Positions 1 through 8,988 of a DNA stretch of 64,000 bases are shown here, piece after piece; position 1 is the stretch's first letter, and each line of letters starts with the position of its first letter. The stretch lies in contig CAVRFX010000022.1 in NCBI GenBank assembly GCA_963720645.1, forward strand, positions 372,001-436,000, in the 5' to 3' direction. The stretch comes from RYN-230 sp963720645. GTDB lineage: Bacteria > Actinomycetota > Actinomycetes > Streptosporangiales > Streptosporangiaceae. The notes beneath the pieces were generated by a model that searched no databases, was not told the origin of the DNA, and was given only the letters and a program-made list of their open reading frames with translations. The translations under genes and the position numbers were made by a program.

Positions 1-1110
1 CGTCCACGCTGGCCCGGTGCAGGGACAGCCGCTCGAAGATGGGTGTGTCGCAGAACCGGAACAGGTCGAGCTGGGTCTCGGCACCGATGGTCAGCGGCAC
101 CCAGGAGGGCACGACGAACAGGTCGCCGCGCTCCACGACCCATTCACGATCGCCGGCGGTGACGCTGCCGCGGCCCTCGAATACCTGCCATACCGCCGAT
201 CCGACCTCGCGGTAGCGCGCGGTCTGGGTGCCCTCGCGCAGCCGGTGGAAGTCCGCGCGGATGGTGGGCAGCACATCACCACCGGTGGTCGGGTTAGCGA
301 ACCGGATAGCCGCATGCCCCGGCTCGACGACACCCGGGTGTCCCTCGGCCTCCAGGTCAAGCTGGTCGCGCAGGGCAGCGTCGGTGTGCTCCCAGCGGTA
401 CGCGCCGATCGGGGTGCTGGGCTGCGCCCCGGCCTGCGAGGCCGGCAGCAGTCCCGGGTGCGCCCAGAGCCGCTCGGAGCGGGACCGGGAAGGGGTTTCC
501 GCCGAGGTGACCTCGTCCGGCCCCAGCTCGAAGAACCCGGTGCCGGCGTAGTGCTGGAACGGGATGTCCAGGCCGTCCAGCCAGGCCATCGGGGTATCGC
601 TGACGTTGTGGTGGCCATGCCAGTTCCACCGGCCTGCGGCAGGAAGTCACCCCGGCGCATCGCGACCGGGTCACCGTTCACCACCGTCCAGACGCCCTCG
701 CCCTCCACCACGAACCGGAAGGCGTTCTGGGTATGCCGGTGCTCGGGCGCCACCTCGCGGGGCTCCAGATACTGGATCGCCGCCCAGAGCGTCGGCGTCG
801 CATACGGCGCGCCGCCGAGGCCCGGGTTGGCCAGCGCGATCGCGCGCCGCTCGCCGCCGCGGCCCACCGGCACCAGCTGCCCTGCCTGCCGGGCGAGCGG
901 GAGCAGACCGTCCCGCCAGCGCCATACGTGCGGCACCGCTGCGGGAACCGGGTGGCGCGGCATGAGGTCCCCGATCTCGGTCCACAGCGGGACGAGCAGT
1001 TCCTCTTCGAACCGCCGGTACAGCGCGTTCAGCTCCGGCGTGGGGTCCGGCTGGCCCGGCGCATCCACTGCGGTGATCTTGATGGGCGAACTGGCGAAAT
1101 TCGTAACCAT
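1..1110 (-). CDS. Gentisate 1,2-dioxygenase (bicupin), 3' end cut by window edge, one frame break
   Basis: This Fe(II) ring-cleavage dioxygenase of the bicupin gentisate/1-hydroxy-2-naphthoate family opens gentisate to maleylpyruvate in the cytoplasm. From ATG 1110 the protein reads a normal N-terminus, then the first cupin with EHRHTQNAFRFVVEGEG (metal-binding His) and GDFLPQAG. At about position 631 the frame breaks. One missing G (GCCGGTGG for GCCGGGTGG) would restore WNWHGHHN, and the corrected frame stays open through a second cupin to base 1. It is divergent from the IclR gene at 1160, with an operator-like element between them, so IclR probably controls it. The single indel in a G-run is more likely a sequencing error than decay, but that cannot be decided here. 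The C-terminus lies outside the window. Confidence 0.85.
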
Positions 1111-1130
1111 GTTCCCCAGGGTAGCCTAAA

Positions 1131-1161
1131 TTCTGCTATACGGTATAGACTGTTCTGCTAT
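1131..1161. promoter_or_regulatory. IclR-type operator/promoter between divergent genes
   Basis: The 49-bp gap holds a perfect inverted repeat, CTATAC-G-GTATAG, at 1136-1148. The half-site TTCTGCTAT occurs twice in direct orientation (1131 and 1153), 22 bp apart, about two helical turns. The second copy runs into the IclR ATG at 1160. TATAGA at 1144-1149 could be the -10 of the IclR gene, giving a nearly leaderless mRNA and autorepression. The same TTCTGCTATAC string recurs at 6587-6597, upstream of the hydrolase gene. Binding by the IclR protein is inferred. Confidence 0.6.
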
Positions 1162-1930
1162 GAAGAACAAACCGCCGTATGCGATTACCTCGGTGGACCA
1201 CGCGCTGCAGCTTGCCCAGCTGCTGCAGCGAGAAGGCCAGCTCACCGTGTCAGAGGCCGCCGAGCGCCTGGGTGTCGCCCGCTCCACGGCGCACCGGCTG
1301 CTGGCGATGCTCGTCTACCGGGACTTTGCGGAGCAGGGAACCGACCGCCGTTACCGGGCCGGCCCGGTGCTCCACCGCGCGGGGCCGATGCCAGAGCAGG
1401 CCGTGCTGCGCGACGTCGCCGTGCCCCATCTGCAGGTGCTGGTGGCCAAGGTCAACGAGACGGCCAATCTGATGGTGCGCGTCGGCCGGCGGACCCGCTT
1501 TATCACCACCGTCGAGTGCGACCAGGCACTGCGGGTAGGCGACCGGACGGGACGGGTGCTGCCCGCGGATCTGGCATCCGGCGGCAAGGCCATGCTCGCG
1601 ACGCTGGACGACAGGCAGCTCAGCGAGCTTTACTACGGCGAAGACACTGACCTGCCCGGGCTGCGCAGAGAACTCAGCCTCGTCCGGCAGCAAGGTTTCG
1701 CCCTCAACGAGCAGTCCACCGAGGCCGGTGTCTCAGCCATCGGCGTGGCGCTACCGTGGCCCGGCGAACCGCCTGCCGCCCTCTCCCTGGCCATCCCCTC
1801 GGCCAGATTCCGTCACGACCAGCTGCTGACCTGGGTATCAGCGCTCAGCACCGCCGCCGCCGATATCCAGCGTGACTTCGCCGTCCGCCAGACGGCATCC
1901 ACCATGCATCAGCCACGCTCAGGCAGCTGA
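1160..1930 (+). CDS. IclR-family transcriptional regulator
   Basis: 256 residues, normal for IclR. A winged helix-turn-helix lies at about residues 12-60 (LTVSEAAERLGVARSTAHRL), followed by the effector-binding domain, which includes GKAMLATL and a C-terminal segment with AIGVALPWPGEP. Members sense small aromatic or acyl compounds and commonly control adjacent catabolic operons. It is divergent from gentisate dioxygenase and precedes the PHA-synthase-like genes. The start ATG overlaps an operator half-site and has no Shine-Dalgarno, which fits autoregulation and a near-leaderless transcript. The effector is unknown; gentisate or its precursor is the natural guess from context. Confidence 0.9.
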   Translation: MKNKPPYAITSVDHALQLAQLLQREGQLTVSEAAERLGVARSTAHRLLAMLVYRDFAEQGTDRRYRAGPVLHRAGPMPEQAVLRDVAVPHLQVLVAKVNETANLMVRVGRRTRFITTVECDQALRVGDRTGRVLPADLASGGKAMLATLDDRQLSELYYGEDTDLPGLRRELSLVRQQGFALNEQSTEAGVSAIGVALPWPGEPPAALSLAIPSARFRHDQLLTWVSALSTAAADIQRDFAVRQTASTMHQPRSGS

Positions 1931-1967
1931 GCACCCCGGGAAGTCACCCCGGGAGGACATATGGTGA

Positions 1968-2004
1968 CCGCCATCCCGGGGATAACCTGGGCTGGGGATG
2001 GCGG
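1968..2004 (+). terminator. Hairpin after iclR
   Basis: A perfect 10-bp stem, CCGCCATCCC (1968-1977) with GGGATGGCGG (1995-2004), encloses a 17-nt loop between the IclR stop and the next gene. A direct repeat of CACCCCGGGA lies just upstream (about 1932-1955). There is no U-tract, so it could be a processing or attenuation hairpin rather than a classical terminator. Confidence 0.45.
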
Positions 2005-2097
2005 CGTGTATTGCCTGAGCGGCCAGATGCCACCGCGGCAGACCAGTCCGGGGCCGCCACCCTGCAAGCGGGTTCGGCATCCGCACCCGGACGGGAG

Positions 2098-2473
2098 ATG
2101 ATGGCCTTGCCAGGACAGCCATGGTGGCGCCAAGCATACGACTGGGCCGAGCGGACCATTGGCCCGCCGCTCGAGGCAGCCGTGCGGACGGACACGTTCG
2201 CGGACGTCCTCGCCGCGACCATGAAGATCCGCGCGGACCTGGACCGCCGCCGGCTGGAAATTGCCGGGCAGCTCAATGCGATCAGTGCCCGCTGGCTGCA
2301 CCTGATCAACCTGCCGGCGGCCGACGACGTGGCCCGGCTGCGGGCAGAGATTCTCGAGCTGGACAGGCAGTTGCGGGACCTTACCCGGCAGCTGGATGAG
2401 ACGCGCCGGAAGGGAGAGACCGATGGCCGTGCCTGGCCAGCCCAGCGGAGATACTGGCCTGGGTCCGCGCTGA
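2098..2473 (+). CDS. PhaE-like small subunit / PHA-synthase accessory protein
   Basis: About 115-125 residues, starting MMALPGQPWWRQAYDW, then a helical, charged segment (residues about 35-110) rich in Arg, Glu and Leu, likely coiled-coil. It has no catalytic motif. Its position directly before a PHA-synthase-like gene fits the helper subunits of class III synthases (PhaE/PhaR). As written, the frame runs on to 3096, antisense in content to the real phaC reading. Removing one base near 2430 ends this gene at TGA 2471-2473 and places phaC on ATG 2423. The start ATG 2098 follows GACGGGAG. PhaE identity rests on context and helical character only. Confidence 0.5.
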
Positions 2474-3506
2474 CCTCGAGCGCCAGGCCGTTCGCAGCCG
2501 TAACGGGGTCAAGTACCTTACCGGCATCGGGCGGCCCCAGGTCGGCCAGACACCCAAGGACATTGTCTGGAAGCGCGACAAAGTTGAATTGTGGCGCTAT
2601 CACAGCGACCGGCGCGCGTGGCGGCCTCCGGTATTCATCATTTACAGCCTCGTCAGCCACAGTTACGTGCTGGATCTCTCGCCGGACAACACGTTTGTGG
2701 GGCGCCTGCTCAACGCCGGCCTGGATGTGTTCCTCATCGACTGGGGAGTGCCCGATGAGAAGGACGCGGATAACACGTTCGAGACCTACGTCGATTATTA
2801 TCTGCCGGAGGCGATCAAGGCACTGCTCGCTGAGGCTGGACAGGATGATGTCACCGTGCTGGGTTACTGCTCAGGCGGTGACCTGGCGCTCTTCCTTACT
2901 GCCCGGCATCCCGAGCTGCCGATCCGTAACCTCATTACCGCGGGCACCCCGGTCAACTTCGCGGAACTGGGCATGTTCAGCAGGTTGTTCAGCGACGGCC
3001 GCCTCAATGCCGAGTCGCTACTTGACGCCACGGGCAATGTTCCGCCGGAGACCATGCTCAACGCTTTCCGGATACTCAAGCCCACTGGTGACATGAGCTC
3101 CTACGTGATGCTGTGGCAGAACCTGTGGAGTGACGAGCAGATGGCCGCGTACCAGGCGATGGGGCAATGGACAAAGGATCACGTCCCGTTTCCCGGTGGG
3201 ACCTTCCGCCAGCTCGTGCAGATGATGCGCGATAACGCAATCATGAACGACACCGTGCGGCTCGGGGGGACGCCGGTGCATCTGGCGGATATCCGCTGCC
3301 CGTTCCTGTCGGTACTGGCCGAGCGCGACCATATCGCCCCCGAAGCGTCAGTGGCTCCGGTCATCCGCCTCGTCGGCTCCGAGGACGTCGAGGAGGTCCG
3401 GCTGCCAGCCGGGCATGTGGGCCTGATGGCGAGCCGGACCGCGTCGAAAGCGACCATCCCCAGGATCGTCAACTGGATCCACCGGCACAGCGAGGAGCTT
3501 TCGTGA
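2423..3506 (+). CDS. Class III-like poly(3-hydroxyalkanoate) synthase / alpha/beta hydrolase (PhaC-like)
   Basis: This PhaC-type alpha/beta hydrolase would polymerise or transfer hydroxyacyl-CoA thioesters. The lipase-like box is GYCSGG, with the nucleophile Cys at codon 2868-2870. Asp follows in AERDHIAP and His in PAGHVG, a complete Cys-Asp-His triad. The conserved homology begins around 2445 (EILAWVRADLERQ), but that frame has a stop at 2397-2399 and no good start. ATG 2423 lies one frame off. A single extra base near 2430 explains both this and the run-on of the upstream gene. The window as written only supports initiation at weak codons such as TTG 2589. It may be a PHA synthase or an acyl-CoA thioesterase-like paralogue serving the catabolic cluster. 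Confidence 0.75.
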
Positions 3507-4033
3507 AGCTCGTTCCGGTCAGCGAAGTGTCGCCGGCGCAACTGAGTGGGTTCTTCGCTCGGATACCTGACGGCGAGCAGGCCTTTCTCAAGGAGAACGT
3601 CCGCGATCCCGGTACCGTCGCCACCTGGCGCCGGCCTGGGCGGGCCCGCCGCGAAGCCGCCATAGACGGCACCGGGACGCTCGTCGGCGTGGTGTCGGTG
3701 ATCCCGGAGCTGGGCTGGTCCGATCACGTGGGCCAGGTGCTGCTGGTGGTGGATCCGGCTCACCGCGGCCAGGGGATCGGCCGTGAACTCGCGCGGGCCG
3801 CCCTGGTGCAGGCACTCGAGCTGGGCTTGTCGAAAGTCATCGTCGAAATCATCGCGGACCAGCAGCCCGCGATCTCCATGTTCAGCTCACTGGGCTTCGA
3901 TGCTGAGGCACTGCTCCGCTCGCATGTCCGCGACCGCAATGGCGATTTCCACGACCTGATCATTCTGGCGCACAGCGTCGACGACAACTGGCAGGCATTC
4001 GGGACGACCGGGATCTACGACGAGCTCACCTGA
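3503..4033 (+). CDS. GNAT-family N-acetyltransferase
   Basis: 176 residues of the GCN5-related acetyltransferase fold. The acetyl-CoA pyrophosphate loop is RGQGIGR (residues 88-94), preceded by LLVVDPAH (strand 4) and followed by the MFSSLGF motif near residue 130. The start GTG 3503 overlaps the phaC stop, so the two are translationally coupled. The substrate cannot be read from the sequence; a role in modifying the PHA-like enzyme or an acyl metabolite is only suggested by the coupling. It converges on the acyl-CoA ligase at 4069 with only 35 bp between them. Confidence 0.85.
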   Translation: MKLVPVSEVSPAQLSGFFARIPDGEQAFLKENVRDPGTVATWRRPGRARREAAIDGTGTLVGVVSVIPELGWSDHVGQVLLVVDPAHRGQGIGRELARAALVQALELGLSKVIVEIIADQQPAISMFSSLGFDAEALLRSHVRDRNGDFHDLIILAHSVDDNWQAFGTTGIYDELT

Positions 4034-4068
4034 CGGACAGCGATCCATGCGTCGTCCAGGTCACGGCC

Positions 4069-5604
4069 TCACTGGCCGGCCCGGAATTCCTTCCGGAGCT
4101 GGAGTTTCGAGACCTTGCCCGCCGGATTGCGCGGCAGGGCGGGCACCACGAATAGTTTCGTGGGCACCTTATAGCGGGCGAGTGACTGGCCCGCGAACTC
4201 ACGCAACTCCGCGAGCGCCAGGGCCTGGCCCGGCTTGAGCGCGACGATGGCGGCGACCGTCTCCCCCCAGCGCCGGTCGGGAAGGCCGATGATCGCAGCC
4301 TCTGTGACGGACGGGTGCTCGAGCAGCACGTTCTCGACTTCCACCGAGGACACGTTCTCCCCGCCGGTCACCACCATGTCCTTGATCCGGTCGACGATGT
4401 ACAGGAACCCGTCGGGGTCGAGGTACCCGACGTCACCCGTATGGAACCAGCCGTCCGCATCAATGGCGGCCGCGGTGGCCTCGGGCTGATTCCAGTAGCC
4501 CTTCGTCACGTTGGGCCCGCGTGCGCAGATCTCACCCGGCACGTTCGGCTCCGTGACGGTGATACCACCCGGGGCGGCAATCTTGATCTCGCTCAGCAGC
4601 GGCGCCTGCCCTATCGATCCCAGTTTGGTCAGCGCATATTCAGCGGTGAGAAAGGCCGCTGAGGGCGCCGTCTCGGTCAGCCCATAGCCGTTCAGCATGG
4701 AGATGCCGCGCTTCTGGAACAGCCTGATCAGTGCTTCGGGGACCGGGGCACCGCCACAGATGATCATCCGCACGCTGCTCAGGTCCGCGGTCTCGAAGGC
4801 GGGGAGGCAGCTGATGACCTGGAACATGGCCGGCGCCCCGAACAGGGTGGAGATCTGGTAGCGGCTGATGTCGTCGAGGGCGGCCTGCGCATCGAAGGCG
4901 CGGTGGAGCACTACCTCGCCACCCCTGCGCCACGTCGTGAAAATGGTCACGTTGAGGCCGGCAATGTGGAAGAGGGGTGACGCCACCAGGGTCACGTCAT
5001 CCGCCAGGACATCGAACAGGTGCATCAGGTTGGTGTTGTTCCACCACAGATTGGCGTGCGTGAGCATGACGCCCTTGGGACGTCCCGTTGTCCCCGACGT
5101 GTACATGAGAACGGCCACTTCGTCGGCCGCGACGACGTCGGGGCAGGGTAGCGGGCTGCTGCGGGCCACGATCGACTCGTACGCCTGCCAGCCCGCTCCC
5201 GCGCCCTCGACGCCAACGTAACGCTGCACCGGCAGCTGATCGCGCACATCGTCGATGACCGCCTGGTGCGCCCCGTCGGCTACCAGCGTGTGCAGGCCGG
5301 CGTCGCGCGCGATGACGGATAGCTCCCGGCCGGTCAGCCGGAAATTCAGCGGGGCGAAGATGGCCCCGAGACGCGATGCTGCGAGCATCGTCTCCAGCAC
5401 GGCCGGGTGGTTGGCCCCCAGGTAGCCGACTCGGTCACCGTGGCATACGCCCAGCTCGCGGAGACCAGCCGCCAGCCGGTCCACCCGCTCGATCAGCTGT
5501 CCGTATGTCCAGGTCCTGTCCTCGAAGGTCAGGGCCCTGCGGCCGGCTGACCGGGTGGCACGAGCCGCGAACCAGCTACCGAGGCTGATATCCGGAGCTG
5601 TCAT
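4069..5604 (-). CDS. Class I acyl-CoA synthetase / AMP-dependent ligase
   Basis: 511 residues, full length for the ANL superfamily. The P-loop-like A3 motif MYTSGTTGRPKGVM is at 168-180; NGYGLTETAPS, the hinge motif GDVGYLDPDG, and the C-terminal A10 lysine region PRNPAGKVSK are all present. It activates a fatty or aromatic carboxylate to its CoA thioester in the cytoplasm. RBS GAGGGG lies 6 nt before ATG 5604. It sits last in a minus-strand run amidohydrolase-hydrolase-ligase (7509 to 4069) behind the shared IclR-like operator, so it probably activates an acid released by the pathway. The substrate is not determinable. Confidence 0.9.
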   Translation of the reverse strand: MTAPDISLGSWFAARATRSAGRRALTFEDRTWTYGQLIERVDRLAAGLRELGVCHGDRVGYLGANHPAVLETMLAASRLGAIFAPLNFRLTGRELSVIARDAGLHTLVADGAHQAVIDDVRDQLPVQRYVGVEGAGAGWQAYESIVARSSPLPCPDVVAADEVAVLMYTSGTTGRPKGVMLTHANLWWNNTNLMHLFDVLADDVTLVASPLFHIAGLNVTIFTTWRRGGEVVLHRAFDAQAALDDISRYQISTLFGAPAMFQVISCLPAFETADLSSVRMIICGGAPVPEALIRLFQKRGISMLNGYGLTETAPSAAFLTAEYALTKLGSIGQAPLLSEIKIAAPGGITVTEPNVPGEICARGPNVTKGYWNQPEATAAAIDADGWFHTGDVGYLDPDGFLYIVDRIKDMVVTGGENVSSVEVENVLLEHPSVTEAAIIGLPDRRWGETVAAIVALKPGQALALAELREFAGQSLARYKVPTKLFVVPALPRNPAGKVSKLQLRKEFRAGQ

Positions 5605-5646
5605 GCTGACCCCTCGTCATTTCCTGAGTTCTCCCCGGGGACCTGA

Positions 5647-6546
5647 TCAGCTGGCCAGGGGCAGCACGCCAGCCCCGTCCCGGACCGGGCGGTCCCCCCG
5701 GAGGAAGCGGGTGATGACCGGCCCGAGGTCGGCAGCACTGTCGAGCACCGCCATATGGCCGCCGCCCTTGACCGTGTGAAGGCTGGCATCAGGGATGAGC
5801 GACGCCATGATCTGGTGATTCACCAGCGGGGCTACCGGGTCGTCGTCGCCGGCCACGAGCAGTGTCGGGTGCCTGATGGTCCACAGCCACGGCAGGCTGG
5901 TCCAGCCGAAAAGCGGGGCCATCCGGTACAGCGCCGCCAGGGGGTTCGACGGGCGATGGATGTGCATCGAGCGGATGAGGTCCGGCTGGGTGCGCAGCCG
6001 GCCGCCGAACATGGCGCCAGCTACCCGTTCCAGCCGCTCCGGGTGGAACGCGCGCGGGTGGATGAAATGCCAGAACGCCGCCGGGTCACCTGGCATCGAG
6101 AAGCCGCCGAATGTGGTGGAGGCCAGGACCAGGCGGCGCACTCGCTCCGGGTGCGAGATGGCCATCTGCTGCGCGAGCGCGCCCCCGAACGACATGCCGA
6201 GCACGTGGGCGGAGCCGATGCCGAGCTCGTCGAGTACGGCAATGCCGAGGCGGGCCAGCGCTGGCATGCTGAGCGGCCATGCGGCCATCGGTGAGCGCCC
6301 GATGCCCGGCGGGTCGAAGGCGATCGTGCGGAACCCGCGCAGATGGGGAAGCAGGTTTTCCCACAGCCGTACCTCGCCCCAGACCCCCGAGTACAGCAGC
6401 AGCGGCTCGCCTTCCCCGCGGATCTGGGCGTGAACCTTCAGTCCGTTGACCCGTATCTGCTGGTCAGCCGGCTGCGGCAGCGCTGCAGCCACCGGGGCGT
6501 CCGCCACTGTCACCGTGGCGAGCTGGCCGGGGAAATTTGTAGTCAT
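5647..6546 (-). CDS. Alpha/beta hydrolase (C-C bond or ester hydrolase type)
   Basis: 299 residues. The nucleophile elbow is GMSFGG (near residue 150), Asp follows in VAGDDDPVAP and His in KGGGHMAV: a complete Ser-Asp-His triad. The oxyanion region is LLLYSGVWG. The context with gentisate dioxygenase suggests a catabolic ester or ring-fission-product hydrolase. The start ATG 6546 has no clear RBS. TATCCT lies 5 nt upstream of it on the coding strand, so the mRNA may be leaderless. The N-terminus, MTTNF...TVADAP, resembles that of the gentisate dioxygenase (MVTNF...TAVDAP), though the proteins are unrelated. Confidence 0.85.
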   Translation of the reverse strand: MTTNFPGQLATVTVADAPVAAALPQPADQQIRVNGLKVHAQIRGEGEPLLLYSGVWGEVRLWENLLPHLRGFRTIAFDPPGIGRSPMAAWPLSMPALARLGIAVLDELGIGSAHVLGMSFGGALAQQMAISHPERVRRLVLASTTFGGFSMPGDPAAFWHFIHPRAFHPERLERVAGAMFGGRLRTQPDLIRSMHIHRPSNPLAALYRMAPLFGWTSLPWLWTIRHPTLLVAGDDDPVAPLVNHQIMASLIPDASLHTVKGGGHMAVLDSAADLGPVITRFLRGDRPVRDGAGVLPLAS

Positions 6547-6564
6547 AGCTTAGGATAACAGACA

Positions 6565-6601
6565 TTCTGTATAGCAGCATAGTAAGTTCTGCTATACAGA
6601 A
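6565..6601 (-). promoter_or_regulatory. Perfect 13-bp inverted-repeat operator upstream of hydrolase gene
   Basis: TTCTGTATAGCAG (6565-6577) and CTGCTATACAGAA (6589-6601) are exact inverse complements with an 11-nt spacer. The right half includes TTCTGCTATAC (6587-6597), identical to the element at 1131-1141 next to the IclR gene. It lies 19 bp before the hydrolase start and just after the end of the amidohydrolase gene. It is the best candidate in the window for a second IclR target. Binding is inferred. Confidence 0.6.
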
Positions 6602-6618
6602 CTGCACGTCAGCCCGGG

Positions 6619-7509
6619 TCATCCGGCGAGCCCGAGCACGCGGGCGGCGTTGTCCTTCAGGATGAGCGGGCGCACGTCCGGCTTGATATCCAGCGCAGCG
6701 AAATCGGCCAGCCAGCGGTCCGGCGTGATCACGGGGAAATCCGACCCGAACAGCACCTTGTGGCGCAGCAGGGAATTCGCGACGCGCACCAGCTGAGGCG
6801 GGAAGTACTTGGGTGACCAGCCGGACAGGTCGATGAAGACGTTCGCCTTGTGAGTCGCCATCGAGATCGCCGCGTCGTGCCACGGGATCGACGCATGAGC
6901 CAGGATTACGGTGAGCCCGGGGAAATCGGCGGCAACGTCGTCGAGCAACATGGGATCGGAAAAGCGCAGCTTGATCCGGCGCCCGCCAGGCAGCCCCGCC
7001 CCGATGCCGGTCTGGCCGGTGTGGAACAGCGCGGGCACCCCCATCTCCTGCAGCGCCTCATACAACGGATAGAAGGCGCGGTCGTTCGGCTGGAACGCCT
7101 GCACGCTCGGGTGGAACTTGAACCCGCGTACGCCATACTGCTCGACCAGGCGACGCGCCCGGCGGACCGCCGCCTCACCGGTGAGCGGGTCGACCGAGCC
7201 GAACGGGATCAGTATGTCCGCATGGGCGGCAGCGGCCTCGGCGATCTCCTCACTGGGCGGCGCGGATTGACCCAGCGCCGTCTCGGCGTCAACCGTGAAG
7301 ACCACAGCCCCGATATTGCGCTCCCGGTAATAAGCCGCCACGTCATCGATAGTGGGCAGGCGCGGCTGAGAGCCACGGAAGTACGCGGCGGAAGCGTCCA
7401 GGAGTTCCTGGTCGAGCGATGTGCGGCCCTGGGTGTCGGCCTCGACATGGACATGCACGTCGAGCGCGTCGAGACGGTCCAAGGCGAGATTGCTGCTCAC
7501 GTCGGCCAC
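6619..7509 (-). CDS. Amidohydrolase-2 family metal-dependent hydrolase/decarboxylase
   Basis: 296 residues of the TIM-barrel amidohydrolase-related family, which includes gamma-resorcylate decarboxylase and related lyases. It shows the N-terminal metal motif DVHVH (residues 17-21), FKFHPS, the FHTGQ and AHASIPW segments, and the terminal metal Asp in FGSDFP. Such enzymes decarboxylate or hydrolyse aromatic and ring-cleavage acids. It is first in the minus-strand run that continues through the hydrolase and acyl-CoA ligase. The operator at 6565-6601 sits after its stop, so the downstream genes may also have their own promoter. Confidence 0.85.
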   Translation of the reverse strand: MADVSSNLALDRLDALDVHVHVEADTQGRTSLDQELLDASAAYFRGSQPRLPTIDDVAAYYRERNIGAVVFTVDAETALGQSAPPSEEIAEAAAAHADILIPFGSVDPLTGEAAVRRARRLVEQYGVRGFKFHPSVQAFQPNDRAFYPLYEALQEMGVPALFHTGQTGIGAGLPGGRRIKLRFSDPMLLDDVAADFPGLTVILAHASIPWHDAAISMATHKANVFIDLSGWSPKYFPPQLVRVANSLLRHKVLFGSDFPVITPDRWLADFAALDIKPDVRPLILKDNAARVLGLAG

Positions 7510-8181
7510 TCCTTCTGGTCAGATTAAGGTTGCGTCGAACGTTAACAAACCTCCCCCCTGGCCCCACCAGGCCAGGAGAGCGCCCCGCGCCTTGAGATGC
7601 CGCATGACCTGGTTAGTTTTCAATATGAGCTGCCCTGGGCTGAGACGGATGACACACTGACATTCACCCGGTCCCTGACCAGGCCCGGCCAGCGAGAGTG
7701 CTCCAGCCGGTCATCGGCAATGAGCGGTAAACCCGCCTGCTTGAGGCGGGCGGTTCCGCGCCTGCACGCGATCGCCTTCATTTGGCTGAATTGCGTTCGC
7801 CGCGGATACCCGGGGATCTGACCCGAATCATCTGGACGCCGGCGGGTCCATTCCCGGCCAGAAATCAGCGACTCGATGCCGACACTCTGCGTGCGTTAGC
7901 CACTACTTTCTGTTCTCACAAGTCAGGACGGCGGTACTGATGTTACGGAAGTGCATTTTTGATTCAGCAGTTCAAGAAGTCACGGAATCAATTACTTGCG
8001 GCGCCTGATCGGCCCTGGGGCCGATCATGCCGGATTCTGTTCCGCTGGCCAGAATAGGACTTCTGGCAGGTGGGAGCAGAGGCAAAAGACGCTGACTCAT
8101 CCCGGCACCGCGGGCCAACGATGGCCATGACTAGCCAGATCACCGGCCAGTCGGCAGAAACCGCGACAAGGAGGGACTGCC
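7510..8181. other. 672-bp intergenic region
   Basis: No convincing gene is present. The short ORFs here have no recognisable similarity. It contains the hairpin at 7732-7750 and presumably the divergent promoters of the amidohydrolase and the acetate transporter. Confidence 0.5.
7732..7750. terminator. GC-rich hairpin
   Basis: CCCGCCT-GCTTG-AGGCGGG is a perfect 7-bp stem with a 5-nt loop in a non-coding stretch between divergent genes, so it does not terminate either of them. It could be the end of an old IS200/IS605-like element or a small-RNA terminator; I see no transposase nearby. Confidence 0.3.
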
Positions 8182-8931
8182 ATGACCTACGTCGCCCCCG
8201 GACCATCGGGCAACATCGTTCACGACGGGCAGCAGGGTAAGGCCGTGCACAACGGGCAGCAGGGGAAGACCGACGCGCCGGAGGCTGGTGCGAACCGGCA
8301 GGTGAGGGCCCTCTTCCTCGCGGATCCAGGGCCGTTCGGGCTGGCCGCGCTGTCCCTGCCGCTTGCCGCCCTGAGCTGGATAAACATCGGCATGGCGAAG
8401 CCCACCACTATTCCAGTCGTGCTCACGACGCTTCTGCTGTACGGCGGTCTGGGACAGTTCGCCGTAGCGATGTGGGAGATTCTCCGCGGCAACACCTTCG
8501 GTGTTGTGGCCTTCGGCACCTTCGGTTGCTTCAATCTCTCGCTGTGGTACTTCTTCACCTACGAGCTGCCCAAGATCCCGCTCGCGCAGCACCCAGCAAA
8601 CCTGGCCCTGTTCCTGGGGCTGTGGGCAATTCCGGCGTTCATCCTGTGGATTGCCTCGCTCAGGACGACCCTCGTCATCAATCTCATCTTCATGTTCGCC
8701 ACCGCGCTTTTCGTCGTCGCCGCATGGGGCAATGGCGCCGGTGACGCCGGGCTGATCAAGGCCAGCGGATGGATCGGCATCGCGCTCGCCGCCGTCGCAT
8801 GGTATGGCTGCGCTGCCGCCCTGACCAGCGAAACCTTCGGTCACGCGATTCTTCCCAATCCGCATCTGGGGAGCACCAGCGGTTCACCGGCCCGCCGGAC
8901 CCGCAAGCACCTGTCCGCCGCAGGCAGCTGA
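8182..8931 (+). CDS. GPR1/FUN34/YaaH (SatP) family acetate/succinate transporter
   Basis: 249 residues with six hydrophobic helices from about residue 55 to 225. The family signature near the first helix reads DPGPFGLAALSLP (usual NPAPLGL type). It is an inner-membrane proton-coupled acetate/succinate carrier. RBS AAGGAGG lies 8 nt before ATG 8182. The hydrophilic N-terminus holds a near-duplicate HDGQQGK/HNGQQGK, and the C-tail is basic. An acyl-CoA ligase follows 57 bp downstream on the same strand, suggesting coupled uptake and activation of a short-chain acid. Confidence 0.9.
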   Translation: MTYVAPGPSGNIVHDGQQGKAVHNGQQGKTDAPEAGANRQVRALFLADPGPFGLAALSLPLAALSWINIGMAKPTTIPVVLTTLLLYGGLGQFAVAMWEILRGNTFGVVAFGTFGCFNLSLWYFFTYELPKIPLAQHPANLALFLGLWAIPAFILWIASLRTTLVINLIFMFATALFVVAAWGNGAGDAGLIKASGWIGIALAAVAWYGCAAALTSETFGHAILPNPHLGSTSGSPARRTRKHLSAAGS

Positions 8932-8988
8932 CCATCTTCCACACCCCGGGGAGAACCGGGGAAGAAGAGAAAAAGGAGGAAGATCAGC

